Of a DNA stretch of 64,000 bases, positions 51,499-61,074 are shown in pieces. The position numbers and the translations under genes are program-made. Below the pieces are notes generated by a model, which saw only the letters and a list, made by a program, of their open reading frames with translations, did no database searches and was not told the DNA's origin. Within the stretch, counting starts at the first letter, position 1. The number at the start of each line of letters is the position of its first letter. The DNA is from Planctomycetota bacterium (GTDB lineage Bacteria; Planctomycetota; GCA-002687715; DRQF01). The stretch spans positions 81,001 through 145,000 of the forward strand of contig JACKGY010000010.1 of NCBI GenBank assembly GCA_020639295.1, given 5' to 3'.

Positions 51499-51824
51499 TG
51501 GGCAACATGCTGACCGACATCGGTCTCGGGCACTATCTGATCGTCTCCGGCATCCTGTTCACGCTGGGCCTGGTCGTGGTGATGACCCGGCGCAACGCGA
51601 TCGGGGTCCTGATGGGGCTCGAGATGCTGCTCAATGCCGCGGGTATCAACTTCGTGGCCTTCAACCGCTTCTCGGCACCCGAGCGCCTCGATGGCCAGAT
51701 ATTCGTCATCTTCATCATCATCCTCGCCGCCGCCGAGGCGGCGACGGCGCTGGCCCTGGTGCTGAACATCTTCCACCGGATCAGCTCGATCCACGTGGAC
51801 GAAGCCCGGGCGATGAAGGGCTGA
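51498..51824 (+). CDS. nuoK: NADH-quinone oxidoreductase subunit K
   Basis: 108 residues, three membrane helices. It keeps the two conserved membrane glutamates: GLEMLLNAAGINFVAF and AAAEAATALALVLNI. The start codon overlaps the nuoJ stop (TGATG), so it is coupled. Confidence 0.95.
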   Translation: MGNMLTDIGLGHYLIVSGILFTLGLVVVMTRRNAIGVLMGLEMLLNAAGINFVAFNRFSAPERLDGQIFVIFIIILAAAEAATALALVLNIFHRISSIHVDEARAMKG

Positions 51825-51897
51825 GTAGGGAAGGGCGCGCCGCTCCGGCGGCGCCCGAGGGAAGAGAAACGGAAAGCCGAAGGGAAAGTCGAGGACG

Positions 51898-54099
51898 ATG
51901 GAAACCCCGATCCTGCTGGCACTCTTGATCACCGCACTGCCGCTCGCCGGCTTCGTGATCCAGATCTTCGCCGGCCGCTTCCTCCCGCGTCAGGGCGACT
52001 GGCTGCCGACCTCCATGATCGGTGCCGGCCTGGCGATGTCGCTCTATCTGCTGGTCACCGGCGTCTTCGGATCCGAGCACGGCATGGAGCCCGTCCAGTG
52101 GACGATGACCTGGTTCGACATCGGTGCGACCAGTCGCTTCCATGTCGAGTTCGAGGTCTTCGTGGACAACATGACCGTCATCATGCTCAACGTGGTGACC
52201 CTGGTCAGCTTCCTCGTGCACCTGTTCTCGACCGGCTACATGCACGGTGAGGAGCGCTACCACCGCTTCTTCGCCTACCTCGGCCTGTTCTCGTTCTCGA
52301 TGCTCGGTCTGGTGATCACCTCGAGCATCCTCTTCCTGTTCATCTTCTGGGAGCTGGTCGGACTCTGCTCCTACCTCCTGATCGGCTTCTACTTCTTCAA
52401 GAACTCGGCGGCCGCCGCCTGCAAGAAGGCCTTCCTGACCAACCGGGTGGGCGACACCGGCTTCTTCCTCGGTCTGATGATCCTCTGGGTGGTCGTCGGT
52501 TCCTTCAGCTTCGACGACATCTTCAAGAGCCTCTCGGACGGAACCTGGAACGACCAGCCCGGCCTGCTCACCGCCGCCGGGCTCCTGCTCTTCGCCGGCG
52601 CGGTCTCGAAGTCGGCTCAGTTCCCTCTGCACGTCTGGCTGCCCGATGCCATGGAAGGCCCGACCCCGGTCTCGGCCCTCATCCACGCGGCCACCATGGT
52701 CGCGGCCGGCGTCTACATGATCTGCCGGATGTTCCCGCTGCTCGCCGGCATCGACCCCGAGGCCGGCACGGCGGCGATCCTCACCGGCAACTACTTCCAC
52801 AGCGACACCTTGCTGGTGATCGCGCTGGTCGGCGGTTTCACAGCGCTCTTCGCGGCCACCATCGCGGTTCCCCAGAACGACATCAAGAAGGTCCTGGCCT
52901 ATTCGACCGTGTCCCAGCTCGGCTACATGGTGATGGCGGTCGGCGTGGGCTCGCCCTACGCGGCGATGTTCCACCTCTTCACCCACGCCATGTTCAAGGC
53001 CTGCCTCTTCCTCGGTTCCGGTTCGGTCATCCACGCGATGCACCACGAGCAGGACATGCGCAAGATGGGCGGCCTGGCGAAGAAGCTGCCGATCACCCAC
53101 CTGACCTTCCTGGCCTCGACCCTGGCGCTGGCCGGGTTCCCGCTGACCTCGGGCATGATCTCGAAGGAGGCGATCCTCACCCAGGCCTACGCCTTCTGGG
53201 AGTTCCACGACCGGAGCTTCCTGCACCTTCTGCCGTTCCTCTTCTGCCTCCTGGCGGCGGTCCTGACGGCCTTCTACATGTTCCGCCTGGTGATCGGCGT
53301 GTTCTACGGCCAGCCGCGTGACCACCACGCCTACGACCATGCCCACGAGTCGCCGTTGAACATGACCATCCCGTTGATGGTGCTCGCCGCGGTCGGCGTC
53401 TTCGGTGCCGGCATCGCGATTCCCGACATCGGCCCCGGCACGAAGTGGTTCGAGCACCGGGCCGACGTGAAGGTTCTCGCCGGCGGTTTGATGACCGACG
53501 AGACGATCGTCGCCGACGCGGCGACGCGCGCCGCCTGGGCGGACGAGAGTCACTGGCACGATCTGCACGCCGAGCATCCGGCGGAGGGTGCGCAGGCCGC
53601 GGTCGTCGAATTCAGCCACGCCTACCACGATGCCCACTGGCCGACGATGTTCCTGGCCACCGGCTTCGGGCTCTTCGGCATCGCCTTCGCGTTCTGGGTC
53701 TTCAAGTACCGGCGCGACAAGGTCTGGGTCAAGGAGGGCGGCTTCCTCGACGGCTACCGGACCGTACTGCTGAACCTCTACTACGTGGACGACTTCTATC
53801 GCGCGGTGCCGATCGCGTTCACGCACTTCCTGGCGCGGCTCTGTGCCGGGATCGACAAGATCATCGTGGACGGCATCGTCAACGCCCAGGCGGTCATCAC
53901 CCGGGTCATCGCCTGGGTCGTCGGGCGGGTCGACTACCACGGCGTCGACGGCGCCGTGCGCGGCACCGGCGAGGCGGCCCTCGAACTGGGCCGGCGCGTG
54001 CGCCGCATCCAGACCGGCAAGATTCAGGACTACGTCGGGCTCACCGTCTACGGCATGGCCCTCGTGTTCATCGTCTTGACCATCTGGGTCTTGAACTGA
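51898..54099 (+). CDS. nuoL: NADH-quinone oxidoreductase subunit L
   Basis: 733 residues, longer than E. coli NuoL (about 613). Antiporter-like core with FWELVGLCSYLLIGF, KSAQFPLHVWLPDAMEGPTPVSALIHAATMVAAG and the long lateral helix near the C-terminus. A His/Asp-rich loop (DHHAYDHAHESP) and a further insertion near 535-575 rich in His/Asp (HWHDLHAEHP) explain the extra length. NuoL pumps protons or ions at the distal end. Confidence 0.95.
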   Translation: METPILLALLITALPLAGFVIQIFAGRFLPRQGDWLPTSMIGAGLAMSLYLLVTGVFGSEHGMEPVQWTMTWFDIGATSRFHVEFEVFVDNMTVIMLNVVTLVSFLVHLFSTGYMHGEERYHRFFAYLGLFSFSMLGLVITSSILFLFIFWELVGLCSYLLIGFYFFKNSAAAACKKAFLTNRVGDTGFFLGLMILWVVVGSFSFDDIFKSLSDGTWNDQPGLLTAAGLLLFAGAVSKSAQFPLHVWLPDAMEGPTPVSALIHAATMVAAGVYMICRMFPLLAGIDPEAGTAAILTGNYFHSDTLLVIALVGGFTALFAATIAVPQNDIKKVLAYSTVSQLGYMVMAVGVGSPYAAMFHLFTHAMFKACLFLGSGSVIHAMHHEQDMRKMGGLAKKLPITHLTFLASTLALAGFPLTSGMISKEAILTQAYAFWEFHDRSFLHLLPFLFCLLAAVLTAFYMFRLVIGVFYGQPRDHHAYDHAHESPLNMTIPLMVLAAVGVFGAGIAIPDIGPGTKWFEHRADVKVLAGGLMTDETIVADAATRAAWADESHWHDLHAEHPAEGAQAAVVEFSHAYHDAHWPTMFLATGFGLFGIAFAFWVFKYRRDKVWVKEGGFLDGYRTVLLNLYYVDDFYRAVPIAFTHFLARLCAGIDKIIVDGIVNAQAVITRVIAWVVGRVDYHGVDGAVRGTGEAALELGRRVRRIQTGKIQDYVGLTVYGMALVFIVLTIWVLN

Positions 54100-54191
54100 C
54101 GGACAAGACCGCGCCTCGGGCGCGGTGATGGAACAAGGAATTCGTTAGCGCCGGGCGGAGTTGGCCCGGCAGGGAGCCGGAAGGGAAGCCG

Positions 54192-55973
54192 ATGCTACTC
54201 ACTCTCGTCACCTTCATTCCCCTGATCACCGCATTCGTGGTCCTCGCCATACCGAGCGAGAAGAAGGCCGCGATCAAGTGGACCGCGTTGATCGCGGCCA
54301 TCGTCGTGTTCCTGCTCGCCACGAAGCTCATCGCCGACTATCGGGGTGGTGGAGAGAACGCCACCCAGGTCTTCGATCGGCAGGTGACGACCTTGCTCGA
54401 GAAGGTCCAGGACCCCGGGCGTCGCCGGCTCATGGAAGCGGGCGTGGCGGCGATCAAGCTGGACTTCGAGACCCGCAAGGCCTCCGATGAGCGCGGCCCC
54501 GCCGACTACGCGGCCGCGGTCGGCCTGACGCTGGCCGAGAACGACCCGGATCACGGGACCTGGCGCAGCGTCTGGGAGCTGAGCATGGCCCAGGGCGCCG
54601 CGGCGGCGAAGGACATCCGCTTCGTCGAGTACGCCCCCTGGATCGACAGCTTTAACATCGCCTACTTCATGGGTGCCGACGGCCTGTCCTTGCCGCTGGT
54701 CTGGCTCACGACCCTGCTCGGCGTCCTCTGCCTCGCCTACTCCTGGAACATCGAGAAGGCGACGAAGGCCTACTTCGCCCTCTTCCTGATGCTGCAGACC
54801 GGCATCGTCGGCGTCTTCCTCGCCCTCGACTTCTTCCTGTTCTACGTCTTCTGGGAGGTCGTGCTGCTGCCGATGTACTTCCTCATCGGCTTCTGGGGCG
54901 GTCCGCGTCGCATCTACGCCGCGATCAAGTTCTTCATCTACACCCTCGCCGGCTCGGTCCTGATGCTGGTCTGCATGCTGGCGATGTACTTCCATGCCGG
55001 CTACGACAGCTTCAACGTGCTGACCCTGATGGAGGTGGCGCGTGGCTTCAGCCACGACATGCAGTACTGGCTGTTCCTGGGCATGTTCGTGGCCTTCGCG
55101 ATCAAGGTGCCGATCTTCCCCTTCCACACCTGGTTGCCGGATGCCCACGTCCAGGCGCCCACCGCTGCCTCGGTGGTGCTGGCGGGCGTCCTCCTGAAGA
55201 TGGGTGGCTACGGTTTCTTCCGCTTCAGCTTTCCCCTCTGTCCCGACGCGGCGGCCGGCAACATCCCGCTCTGGGGCAGCTTCAACTTCGTCCACTTCCT
55301 GGCCACGCTGGGCGTCATCAACATCGTCTACGGCGCCTTCTGCGCCCTGGCCCAGAAGGACTTCAAGAGCCTGGTGGCCTACTCCTCGGTCAGCCACATG
55401 GGCTTCGTGATGCTCGGACTGGCGGCGCTGACCGATGCCGGCGTCCAGGGCGCCGCCCTGCAGATGTTCAACCACGGTCTGAGCTCGGCGATGATGTTCC
55501 TCATCGTGGGCGTCATCTACGATCGCGCCCACCACCGGAATCTCGACAAGTTCGGCGGCATCGGCACCCAGATGCCCTACTACACCGGCATCGCGACGCT
55601 GGGGTTCTTCGCCTCGCTCGGTCTTCCCGGCCTCAACGGCTTCATCTCCGAGGCCCTGGTGTTCATGGGTGCCTGGGATTCGCAGGCCAAGAGCGCGGGC
55701 TATCCGCTCGATCCGAAGTTCGTCTACTGGGCCCTTCCGGGCATCGTCCTGACCGCGACCTACATCCTCTGGACCGTCCAGCGCGTGTTCATGGGCCCGA
55801 TGAAGAGCGAGACCTACAAGACCTTCCCGGACGTCAATTTCCGTGAGGTGTTCGCGCTGGCTCCGCTCGGCATCCTCTGCGTGGTCTTCGGCGTCTGGCC
55901 GAGCCTCATCCTCGACTTCATGAACAGTTCGCTGTCGACCATCGTCCAGGTCGTGGCGGCGGTCCGGAGCTGA
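54192..55973 (+). CDS. nuoM: NADH-quinone oxidoreductase subunit M
   Basis: 593 residues; E. coli NuoM has about 509. The antiporter core is intact: FYVFWEVVLLPMYFLIG, KVPIFPFHTWLPDAHVQAPTAASVVLAG and SSVSHMGFVMLGL. After the second helix (about residue 51) there is a roughly 60-residue hydrophilic insertion (up to about 140) rich in Glu, Arg and Ala. It probably faces the periplasm. This insertion is discussed as a finding. Confidence 0.95.
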   Translation: MLLTLVTFIPLITAFVVLAIPSEKKAAIKWTALIAAIVVFLLATKLIADYRGGGENATQVFDRQVTTLLEKVQDPGRRRLMEAGVAAIKLDFETRKASDERGPADYAAAVGLTLAENDPDHGTWRSVWELSMAQGAAAAKDIRFVEYAPWIDSFNIAYFMGADGLSLPLVWLTTLLGVLCLAYSWNIEKATKAYFALFLMLQTGIVGVFLALDFFLFYVFWEVVLLPMYFLIGFWGGPRRIYAAIKFFIYTLAGSVLMLVCMLAMYFHAGYDSFNVLTLMEVARGFSHDMQYWLFLGMFVAFAIKVPIFPFHTWLPDAHVQAPTAASVVLAGVLLKMGGYGFFRFSFPLCPDAAAGNIPLWGSFNFVHFLATLGVINIVYGAFCALAQKDFKSLVAYSSVSHMGFVMLGLAALTDAGVQGAALQMFNHGLSSAMMFLIVGVIYDRAHHRNLDKFGGIGTQMPYYTGIATLGFFASLGLPGLNGFISEALVFMGAWDSQAKSAGYPLDPKFVYWALPGIVLTATYILWTVQRVFMGPMKSETYKTFPDVNFREVFALAPLGILCVVFGVWPSLILDFMNSSLSTIVQVVAAVRS

Positions 55974-55977
55974 GCCG

Positions 55978-57567
55978 ATGTTCTTCCTGCAAACGGTGGC
56001 GCCGACGGGAGGCGTGACCTCGAACGAGGTCTTCGATCGCTATCCCGATCTGGTGTCCTCGATCGGCACCGACATGGGGGCCTTCCTCCCCGAACTGGTG
56101 CTCTGCCTGGGCATCGTCTGGGTGATCTTCGTCGACCTGTTCTCGAAGCGGCAGGACTCGCGGCGGCCCGGCTGGCACGCGCTCGGTGTTCTCGGCCTGA
56201 GTCTGCTGACTCTCGTTCTCGGTGGCTTTCCGAGCGCCGAGGAGGCGGGCTCGCTGTTCCATGGCATGGTCGTCCGGGACGGCTTCGCGGTCTTCATGAA
56301 GCTCCTGCTCACCATCGGCACGGCCATCTGCGTGCCCATGGTCATGAGCCACAAGGACCTCCAGGGGCGACGGATGGGCGAGTTCTACGGCCTCCTGCTC
56401 GGCTCGCTTCTGGGCATGTACATGATGGCCTCGGCGCGCAACCTGCTCATGTTCTTCATGGGCATCGAGTTCGCGAGCTACACCAGCTACCTGCTGACCG
56501 GATACCTGAAGGGTGACCGCAAGGCGGCCGAGGGCGGCGTCAAGTACGTCATCTATGGCTCGGTCGCGTCCGGGATCATGGTTTACGGCCTGTCGATCCT
56601 CTATGGCCTGACCGGCAGCCTCGACGTCGGCGCGGTTGCCCAGGCCCTGATCGTGACCAAGGCCTCGCCGTCCCTGCTGATCATCACCGCGCTGCTGTGC
56701 TTTGCCGGCTTCGCCTACAAGATCTCGGCCTTTCCGCTGCACTTCTGGGCGCCCGACGTCTACGAGGGCGCGCCGATGCCGTTCACGGCCTTCCTGAGCG
56801 TGGTATCGAAGGCCGCGGGCTTCGCCATCCTGATCCGCTTCGTGGTTGCATTCGGCGCGCCGGGGGCCGACGGTCAGGCCCTCACCCTGGCCAGCGGCAA
56901 GGTTCTCGACCTCGACTGGCCGCAGATCCTCGCGGTCCTGGCGATGTTCACCATGACCATCGGCAACCTGGCGGCGCTCTGGCAGAACAACTTCAAGCGC
57001 CTGCTGGCCTACTCGAGCATCGCCCACGCCGGCTACCTGTTGATGGGCGTTGCCGCCGTGGTGCCACGGATCGGCGCCGAGGGCGACCCCGGTTGGCAGC
57101 CGGTGCTGTTCTACCTGGTCGTCTACCTGTTCATGAATCTCGGCGCCTTCTACATCGCCCAGATCGTGGCCGCGCGTACGGGAACCGAGGAACTCCCCGG
57201 ATTCGCCGGTCTCGGCAAGCGGGCTCCGGTCCTCGCCGTGGGCCTCTTCTTGTTCATGATCTCCCTGATCGGCCTGCCGCCCACGGGGGGCTTCACCGGC
57301 AAGTGGCAGCTCCTCAAGGCGGCCTGGGAGAACGGGCTCCACACCTTGGTCCTGGTGGCGGTGACGAACACGGTGATCTCGGTCTACTACTACGCCCGGA
57401 TCATCAAGCTCATGTTCCTGGACCAGGGTGATGGAGAGGGCTACGTCCTGCCCGTCGGTCAGCGGACCGCGGTCGTCCTGATGGTCGTTCCGATCCTGTG
57501 GCTCGGCCTGTTCATGGACTCGACCGTCCACCTCATTCGCAGTCTGAGCTTTGCCGTGATCGGCTGA
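55978..57567 (+). CDS. nuoN: NADH-quinone oxidoreductase subunit N
   Basis: 529 residues, about 14 helices. Core motifs: GIEFASYTSYLLTGYLKGD, KISAFPLHFWAPDVYEGAPMPFTAFLS and YSSIAHAGYLLMGVAA. It completes the three antiporter-like subunits. It is the last nuo gene; nuoE, nuoF and nuoG are absent from the operon. Confidence 0.95.
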   Translation: MFFLQTVAPTGGVTSNEVFDRYPDLVSSIGTDMGAFLPELVLCLGIVWVIFVDLFSKRQDSRRPGWHALGVLGLSLLTLVLGGFPSAEEAGSLFHGMVVRDGFAVFMKLLLTIGTAICVPMVMSHKDLQGRRMGEFYGLLLGSLLGMYMMASARNLLMFFMGIEFASYTSYLLTGYLKGDRKAAEGGVKYVIYGSVASGIMVYGLSILYGLTGSLDVGAVAQALIVTKASPSLLIITALLCFAGFAYKISAFPLHFWAPDVYEGAPMPFTAFLSVVSKAAGFAILIRFVVAFGAPGADGQALTLASGKVLDLDWPQILAVLAMFTMTIGNLAALWQNNFKRLLAYSSIAHAGYLLMGVAAVVPRIGAEGDPGWQPVLFYLVVYLFMNLGAFYIAQIVAARTGTEELPGFAGLGKRAPVLAVGLFLFMISLIGLPPTGGFTGKWQLLKAAWENGLHTLVLVAVTNTVISVYYYARIIKLMFLDQGDGEGYVLPVGQRTAVVLMVVPILWLGLFMDSTVHLIRSLSFAVIG

Positions 57568-57595
57568 AGCGATTCGGAGATCGGAGTCTCGAGAC

Positions 57596-58324
57596 GTGAG
57601 CAGCAAACTCGACGAGATGGCGGCGGCCCTGATCCTGGAGGATCGAAGCGCTCTCAACTACGCCGTCAACGTGGCCTGGCCGACCGGGGTCGACGCGGAT
57701 GACCAGGAAGCCGAACAGCTCTGCCGCGATGCCTGGCGGTCCGAGGAGCCCTTCCTGGGCCGCCTCGTGGGCCTCATCAGCGACCACGAGGCGCCGCTCA
57801 TGGACCGGTCGTTCCGGTTCAGCCCGGCGCGCCTGAACTTCGCCCGCTGGTCCCACATCATCGAGGTCCTGCCGGCGATGATCGAGGAGGAGTGCGAGGT
57901 CCTGACCGGGATCATCTCCAGGCTCGACGAGGCGGCCGTGAAGGAACTGCTCGGCACGCTCATGAGGGTCAAGCACAACACCGCCGACCGGATGATCGAG
58001 TTGCACCAGAAGCAGGCGGCGGCGCGGGCGGCCCGCGCGAGCGGTGCCGGCGAGGTGGCGGACGCGTCGGATGGCGGCGGCGACGACGGTATGGCCTTCC
58101 GTGACGCGAACATGGCCATCGACGATCGCATGGCGAAGGTGAAGGGCGCCGACAAGGCGACCAAGCTCTGGGCCGCGATGGCCCAGACCGACTGCACCGC
58201 CTGTGGCTACGATTGCGAGGGCTACGCCCGCGCGATCGCCGCGGGCGAGGAGAAGGACCTGGGCAAGTGCGTCCCGGGCGAGGACGACACGGCCAACATG
58301 CTCAAGAAGATCATGGGCGCCTGA
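57596..58324 (+). CDS. Protein with C-terminal RnfB-type 4Fe-4S motif
   Basis: 242 residues from GTG 57596 (GGAG upstream). The C-terminus has CTACGYDCEGYARAIAAG then a final Cys (C200, C203, C207, C225), matching the 4Fe-4S domain of RnfB and of some sulfite reductase-type flavoproteins, but with C-x3-C instead of the usual C-x4-C between the second and third. The N-terminal 130 residues are helical, with no recognised family, and a Gly/Ala-rich linker separates the two parts. It lies 28 nt after nuoN, so it may be part of the nuo transcript and supply electrons (inference). Confidence 0.8.
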   Translation: MSSKLDEMAAALILEDRSALNYAVNVAWPTGVDADDQEAEQLCRDAWRSEEPFLGRLVGLISDHEAPLMDRSFRFSPARLNFARWSHIIEVLPAMIEEECEVLTGIISRLDEAAVKELLGTLMRVKHNTADRMIELHQKQAAARAARASGAGEVADASDGGGDDGMAFRDANMAIDDRMAKVKGADKATKLWAAMAQTDCTACGYDCEGYARAIAAGEEKDLGKCVPGEDDTANMLKKIMGA

Positions 58325-58346
58325 TCGGGCTTTCGGCGTCCGGAGG

Positions 58347-58373
58347 GGCCCCGTCGGCCAGGCCGACGGGGCC
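58347..58373. terminator. Bidirectional terminator after the nuo operon
   Basis: Strong stem (arms 58347-58357 and 58363-58373, 5-nt loop) between the Fe-S gene and the convergent lipoprotein gene. Confidence 0.75.
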
Positions 58374-58387
58374 TCGTCGATTCCGGC

Positions 58388-59245
58388 TCAGCGCTGCCGG
58401 ATCGGGACGTCGTTGGCGCTGTCGAATTCGGTCGAGATCGGTCCGAAGCTGGTGTCGAAGCCCATGTTGCCCATGGCACGGACCTTGGCCGAACGGCCGG
58501 CCAGGAGGTCGATCAGGCCGAGTCCCACCTCGGTTGCCGAGAGCGAGAAGCCCAGGTCGAGGCTCTTCGATTGGCCCGGAGCCAGGGATCCGATGTCTCC
58601 CAGCCGGCGCAGCCGGGACAGCGAGCGGTCGCCGATTCGCAGCTCCATGTCCATGGCCGCGTCGTCCATGGGGAAATCGTTGGCGTTCGCGAGATCGAGG
58701 CTGATCCGCCCGACCACTCCCTGCAGGCCGACCTTGTCGAGGACCATGTCGCGCAGGTGGATGCCCGGGGGCGCGGGAATCGGGAACTCGCCATCGTGCG
58801 AGAGGGGAATCGCCACGCGGCCGAGGACCGGGGCATCGACCGAAACGGTCACGTCGGCGCGATAGGGAACGGTGCTGCCGGGCCGCAAGGAGGTTGCCGT
58901 TTTCAGGATCTTGATGAAGCTCAGCTCGATCTCGAGCGGGACCACCGCGCTTCCCCGCGGGGGCACCGACACCATGCCGTCGTGCCGCGTCGATACGATT
59001 CTCTGCTCGCTGCTCGAAAGACTGGCCTCGAGCGCCGCCACGGGGAGGGCCACGGAGTAGGGATTTTCGATCCGGAGGCCTACGGCGAGCTGCGCGGCAT
59101 CCAGGGTGATGCCGCTGAGGGCGACCGATTCGATGCTGGCCCGTGGCCTTTCCTCACCCAGCAAGCTGTCCAGCGTGGAGCAGGAGCTGAGGGCTGCCAT
59201 GGGAATGAGCAGGGCGAGGATTCGAAGCGTGATTCCGCGCAACAT
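58388..59245 (-). CDS. LEA14/WHy-domain lipoprotein
   Basis: 285 residues from ATG 59245 (AGGAG 8 nt upstream); an upstream start at 59404 adds 53 unlikely residues. Lipobox ALSSC (about 20). Two LEA14-type (WHy) beta domains: VALSGITLDAAQLAVGLRIENPYSVALPV and VGRISLDLANANDFPMDD. LEA14 proteins are linked to desiccation tolerance in plants; bacterial roles are unclear. Monocistronic. Confidence 0.8.
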   Translation of the reverse strand: MLRGITLRILALLIPMAALSSCSTLDSLLGEERPRASIESVALSGITLDAAQLAVGLRIENPYSVALPVAALEASLSSSEQRIVSTRHDGMVSVPPRGSAVVPLEIELSFIKILKTATSLRPGSTVPYRADVTVSVDAPVLGRVAIPLSHDGEFPIPAPPGIHLRDMVLDKVGLQGVVGRISLDLANANDFPMDDAAMDMELRIGDRSLSRLRRLGDIGSLAPGQSKSLDLGFSLSATEVGLGLIDLLAGRSAKVRAMGNMGFDTSFGPISTEFDSANDVPIRQR

Positions 59246-59411
59246 GAAAGAACTCCTGTCTATGAGGAAGATGTTAACGATCTCGCAGAGGGAAGCCGAA
59301 TCCGAACGACCTGGAACGGGATCGTCGCCGCCCGCGGCCAAGCCGCCCTGGCGTATCGTTTCGGGACCGTTCTCGCAGGTCTGGTCTCGACTTCGGTTGC
59401 CCACATGGTCA

Positions 59412-59440
59412 TTGTGAATCTACGCGATCGAGCCTAAGAT
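59412..59440 (+). promoter_or_regulatory. Promoter candidate for the DUF11 lipoprotein
   Basis: TTGTGA (59412-59417), 17-nt spacer, TAAGAT (59435-59440), 87 nt before the start. Both boxes match 4 of 6. Confidence 0.4.
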
Positions 59441-59526
59441 CGACGCGACATGACTCTCGTAAGCCCTCGATTCGAACGGTGGTTCGAACGGGCTGCCGTA
59501 ATCGCTCAGGAAGAAGGCTATCCAAC

Positions 59527-61074
59527 ATGAAGAAGAACACGAACACGGTAATTCGTCTGTGTGCGTGCTTGGTCCTCGGACTGCTCGTCCTCTCGGGCTG
59601 CGCCTCGCAGCAAAAGAAGAAGACCGCTCCCGAGCAGAAGCCCGCCGTCACGGCCGAGAAGCCGATGATGATGGATGACTCTCGGACCCACAAGGTTCTC
59701 TATGTTCCGACCGGCGAGCGTTCGAGCAGCGCGGTCGCGATCGACAAGCGGGGACCTGCCGAGGTCAATCTCGGCTCGCCCTTCGAGTACGTCATCACCT
59801 GCGAGAACCTGACCGCCGGTCACCTCCAGGGCGTCAACGTCTCGGACCACCTGCCCGAGGGCATGCAGATCGTCAGCGCTGATCCCGCCATGACCAGCAT
59901 GACCGGTGATCAGGCCAACTGGACCATCGGGCACATGACTCCGGGCGAGGTGCGCACCATCCGTGTGACCGCGGTCGCCAACAAGGTCGGCAGCCTCCGC
60001 CACTGCGCCGAGGTCGTCTACAACCAGCGCGCCTGCATCTTCACCGAGGTGGTCGAGCCCGCGCTGATGATCACGAAGCGCATGACCCCCGAGGTCCTGA
60101 CCTGCGACAACATCGAGGCCGTCATCGTCGTCACCAACAATGGCACCGGTACCGCGCGCAACGTCGTCGTGAAGGACGACCTGCCCTCGGGCATGATGTC
60201 GTCCGATGGCATGACCGACATGATGATGAACATCGGTGACCTCGCCGCCGGCGAGTCGCGCGAGATCCGCTCGAGCCTCCGCGTGAGCGCTCCGGGCGAG
60301 TACGAGAACACGGCCACGGCCACCGCCGATGGCGGTCTCCAGGCCCAGGCCTCGGCTCGCACGGTCGCGCGCCGGCCGATGCTCGAGATCAGCAAGACCG
60401 GCCCCGAGCTCGTCTACCGCGACAAGATGATCACCTACGAGCTCATGGTTCGGAATTCGGGCGACGGCGAGGCTCGTGACTGCCAGCTGGTCGACATGCT
60501 GCCGGCCGGCACGACCTACCAGAGCTCGACTCCCGCCGGCTCCTTCGATGGCGCCAACGTGGTCTGGAACCTCGGTTCCCTCGCCGCGGGTGACGAGCGC
60601 ACCATTCGCGTCACCGTCCGCGCCGACGAGATCCGCAAGCTGACCAACCGCGCCAAGGCCATGGCCTACTGCGCCGACGAGGTCAACGCGATGTGGGAGA
60701 CCGACGTCAAGGGTATCCCGGCCATCCTCCTCGAGGTCATCGACATCGAGGACCCGATTCCCGTCGGCAGCAACGTGACCTACGTCATCCGCGTGACCAA
60801 CCAGGGTTCGGCTGACGGCACCGGCATCGAGATCATCTGCGACCTCGAGTCCCAGATGCAGTTCGTGAGCTGCGGCGGTGCCACCGATGGCTCGGGCAGC
60901 ACCGATCAGGTCGTCTTCAACCCGCTCGGCCGCCTGGCTCCGGGTGCGGTCGCCGAGTGGCGCGTGACCCTGAAGGCCACCGACGAGGGCGACGTCCGCT
61001 TCAAGGTGACCATGAAGAGTGACAACCGCGACCGTCCGGTCCAGGAGACCGAGGCGACCAACTTCTACAAGTGA
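59527..61074 (+). CDS. OmcB-like lipoprotein with DUF11 repeats
   Basis: 515 residues. Lipobox LSGC (about 25) then a Lys-rich, Met-rich linker (MMMDDSR). Four DUF11-type Ig-like repeats at about 65-170, 175-285, 290-390 and 400-515, each with the YVITC/VIVVTNNG/YELMVRNSG/YVIRVTNQG strand and a GxAxG(E/D) turn. The fold matches the chlamydial cysteine-rich outer membrane protein OmcB and many Planctomycetota cell-wall proteins. Unlike OmcB it has few Cys (about one or two per repeat). Probably a surface or envelope scaffold. Confidence 0.88.
   Translation: MKKNTNTVIRLCACLVLGLLVLSGCASQQKKKTAPEQKPAVTAEKPMMMDDSRTHKVLYVPTGERSSSAVAIDKRGPAEVNLGSPFEYVITCENLTAGHLQGVNVSDHLPEGMQIVSADPAMTSMTGDQANWTIGHMTPGEVRTIRVTAVANKVGSLRHCAEVVYNQRACIFTEVVEPALMITKRMTPEVLTCDNIEAVIVVTNNGTGTARNVVVKDDLPSGMMSSDGMTDMMMNIGDLAAGESREIRSSLRVSAPGEYENTATATADGGLQAQASARTVARRPMLEISKTGPELVYRDKMITYELMVRNSGDGEARDCQLVDMLPAGTTYQSSTPAGSFDGANVVWNLGSLAAGDERTIRVTVRADEIRKLTNRAKAMAYCADEVNAMWETDVKGIPAILLEVIDIEDPIPVGSNVTYVIRVTNQGSADGTGIEIICDLESQMQFVSCGGATDGSGSTDQVVFNPLGRLAPGAVAEWRVTLKATDEGDVRFKVTMKSDNRDRPVQETEATNFYK

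Noticed and set aside
51781..53940. A 719-codon minus-strand reading frame
   Set aside because: Antisense to nuoL; the composition (Glu/Asp/Val/Gly/His repeats) is that of a reversed membrane protein gene.
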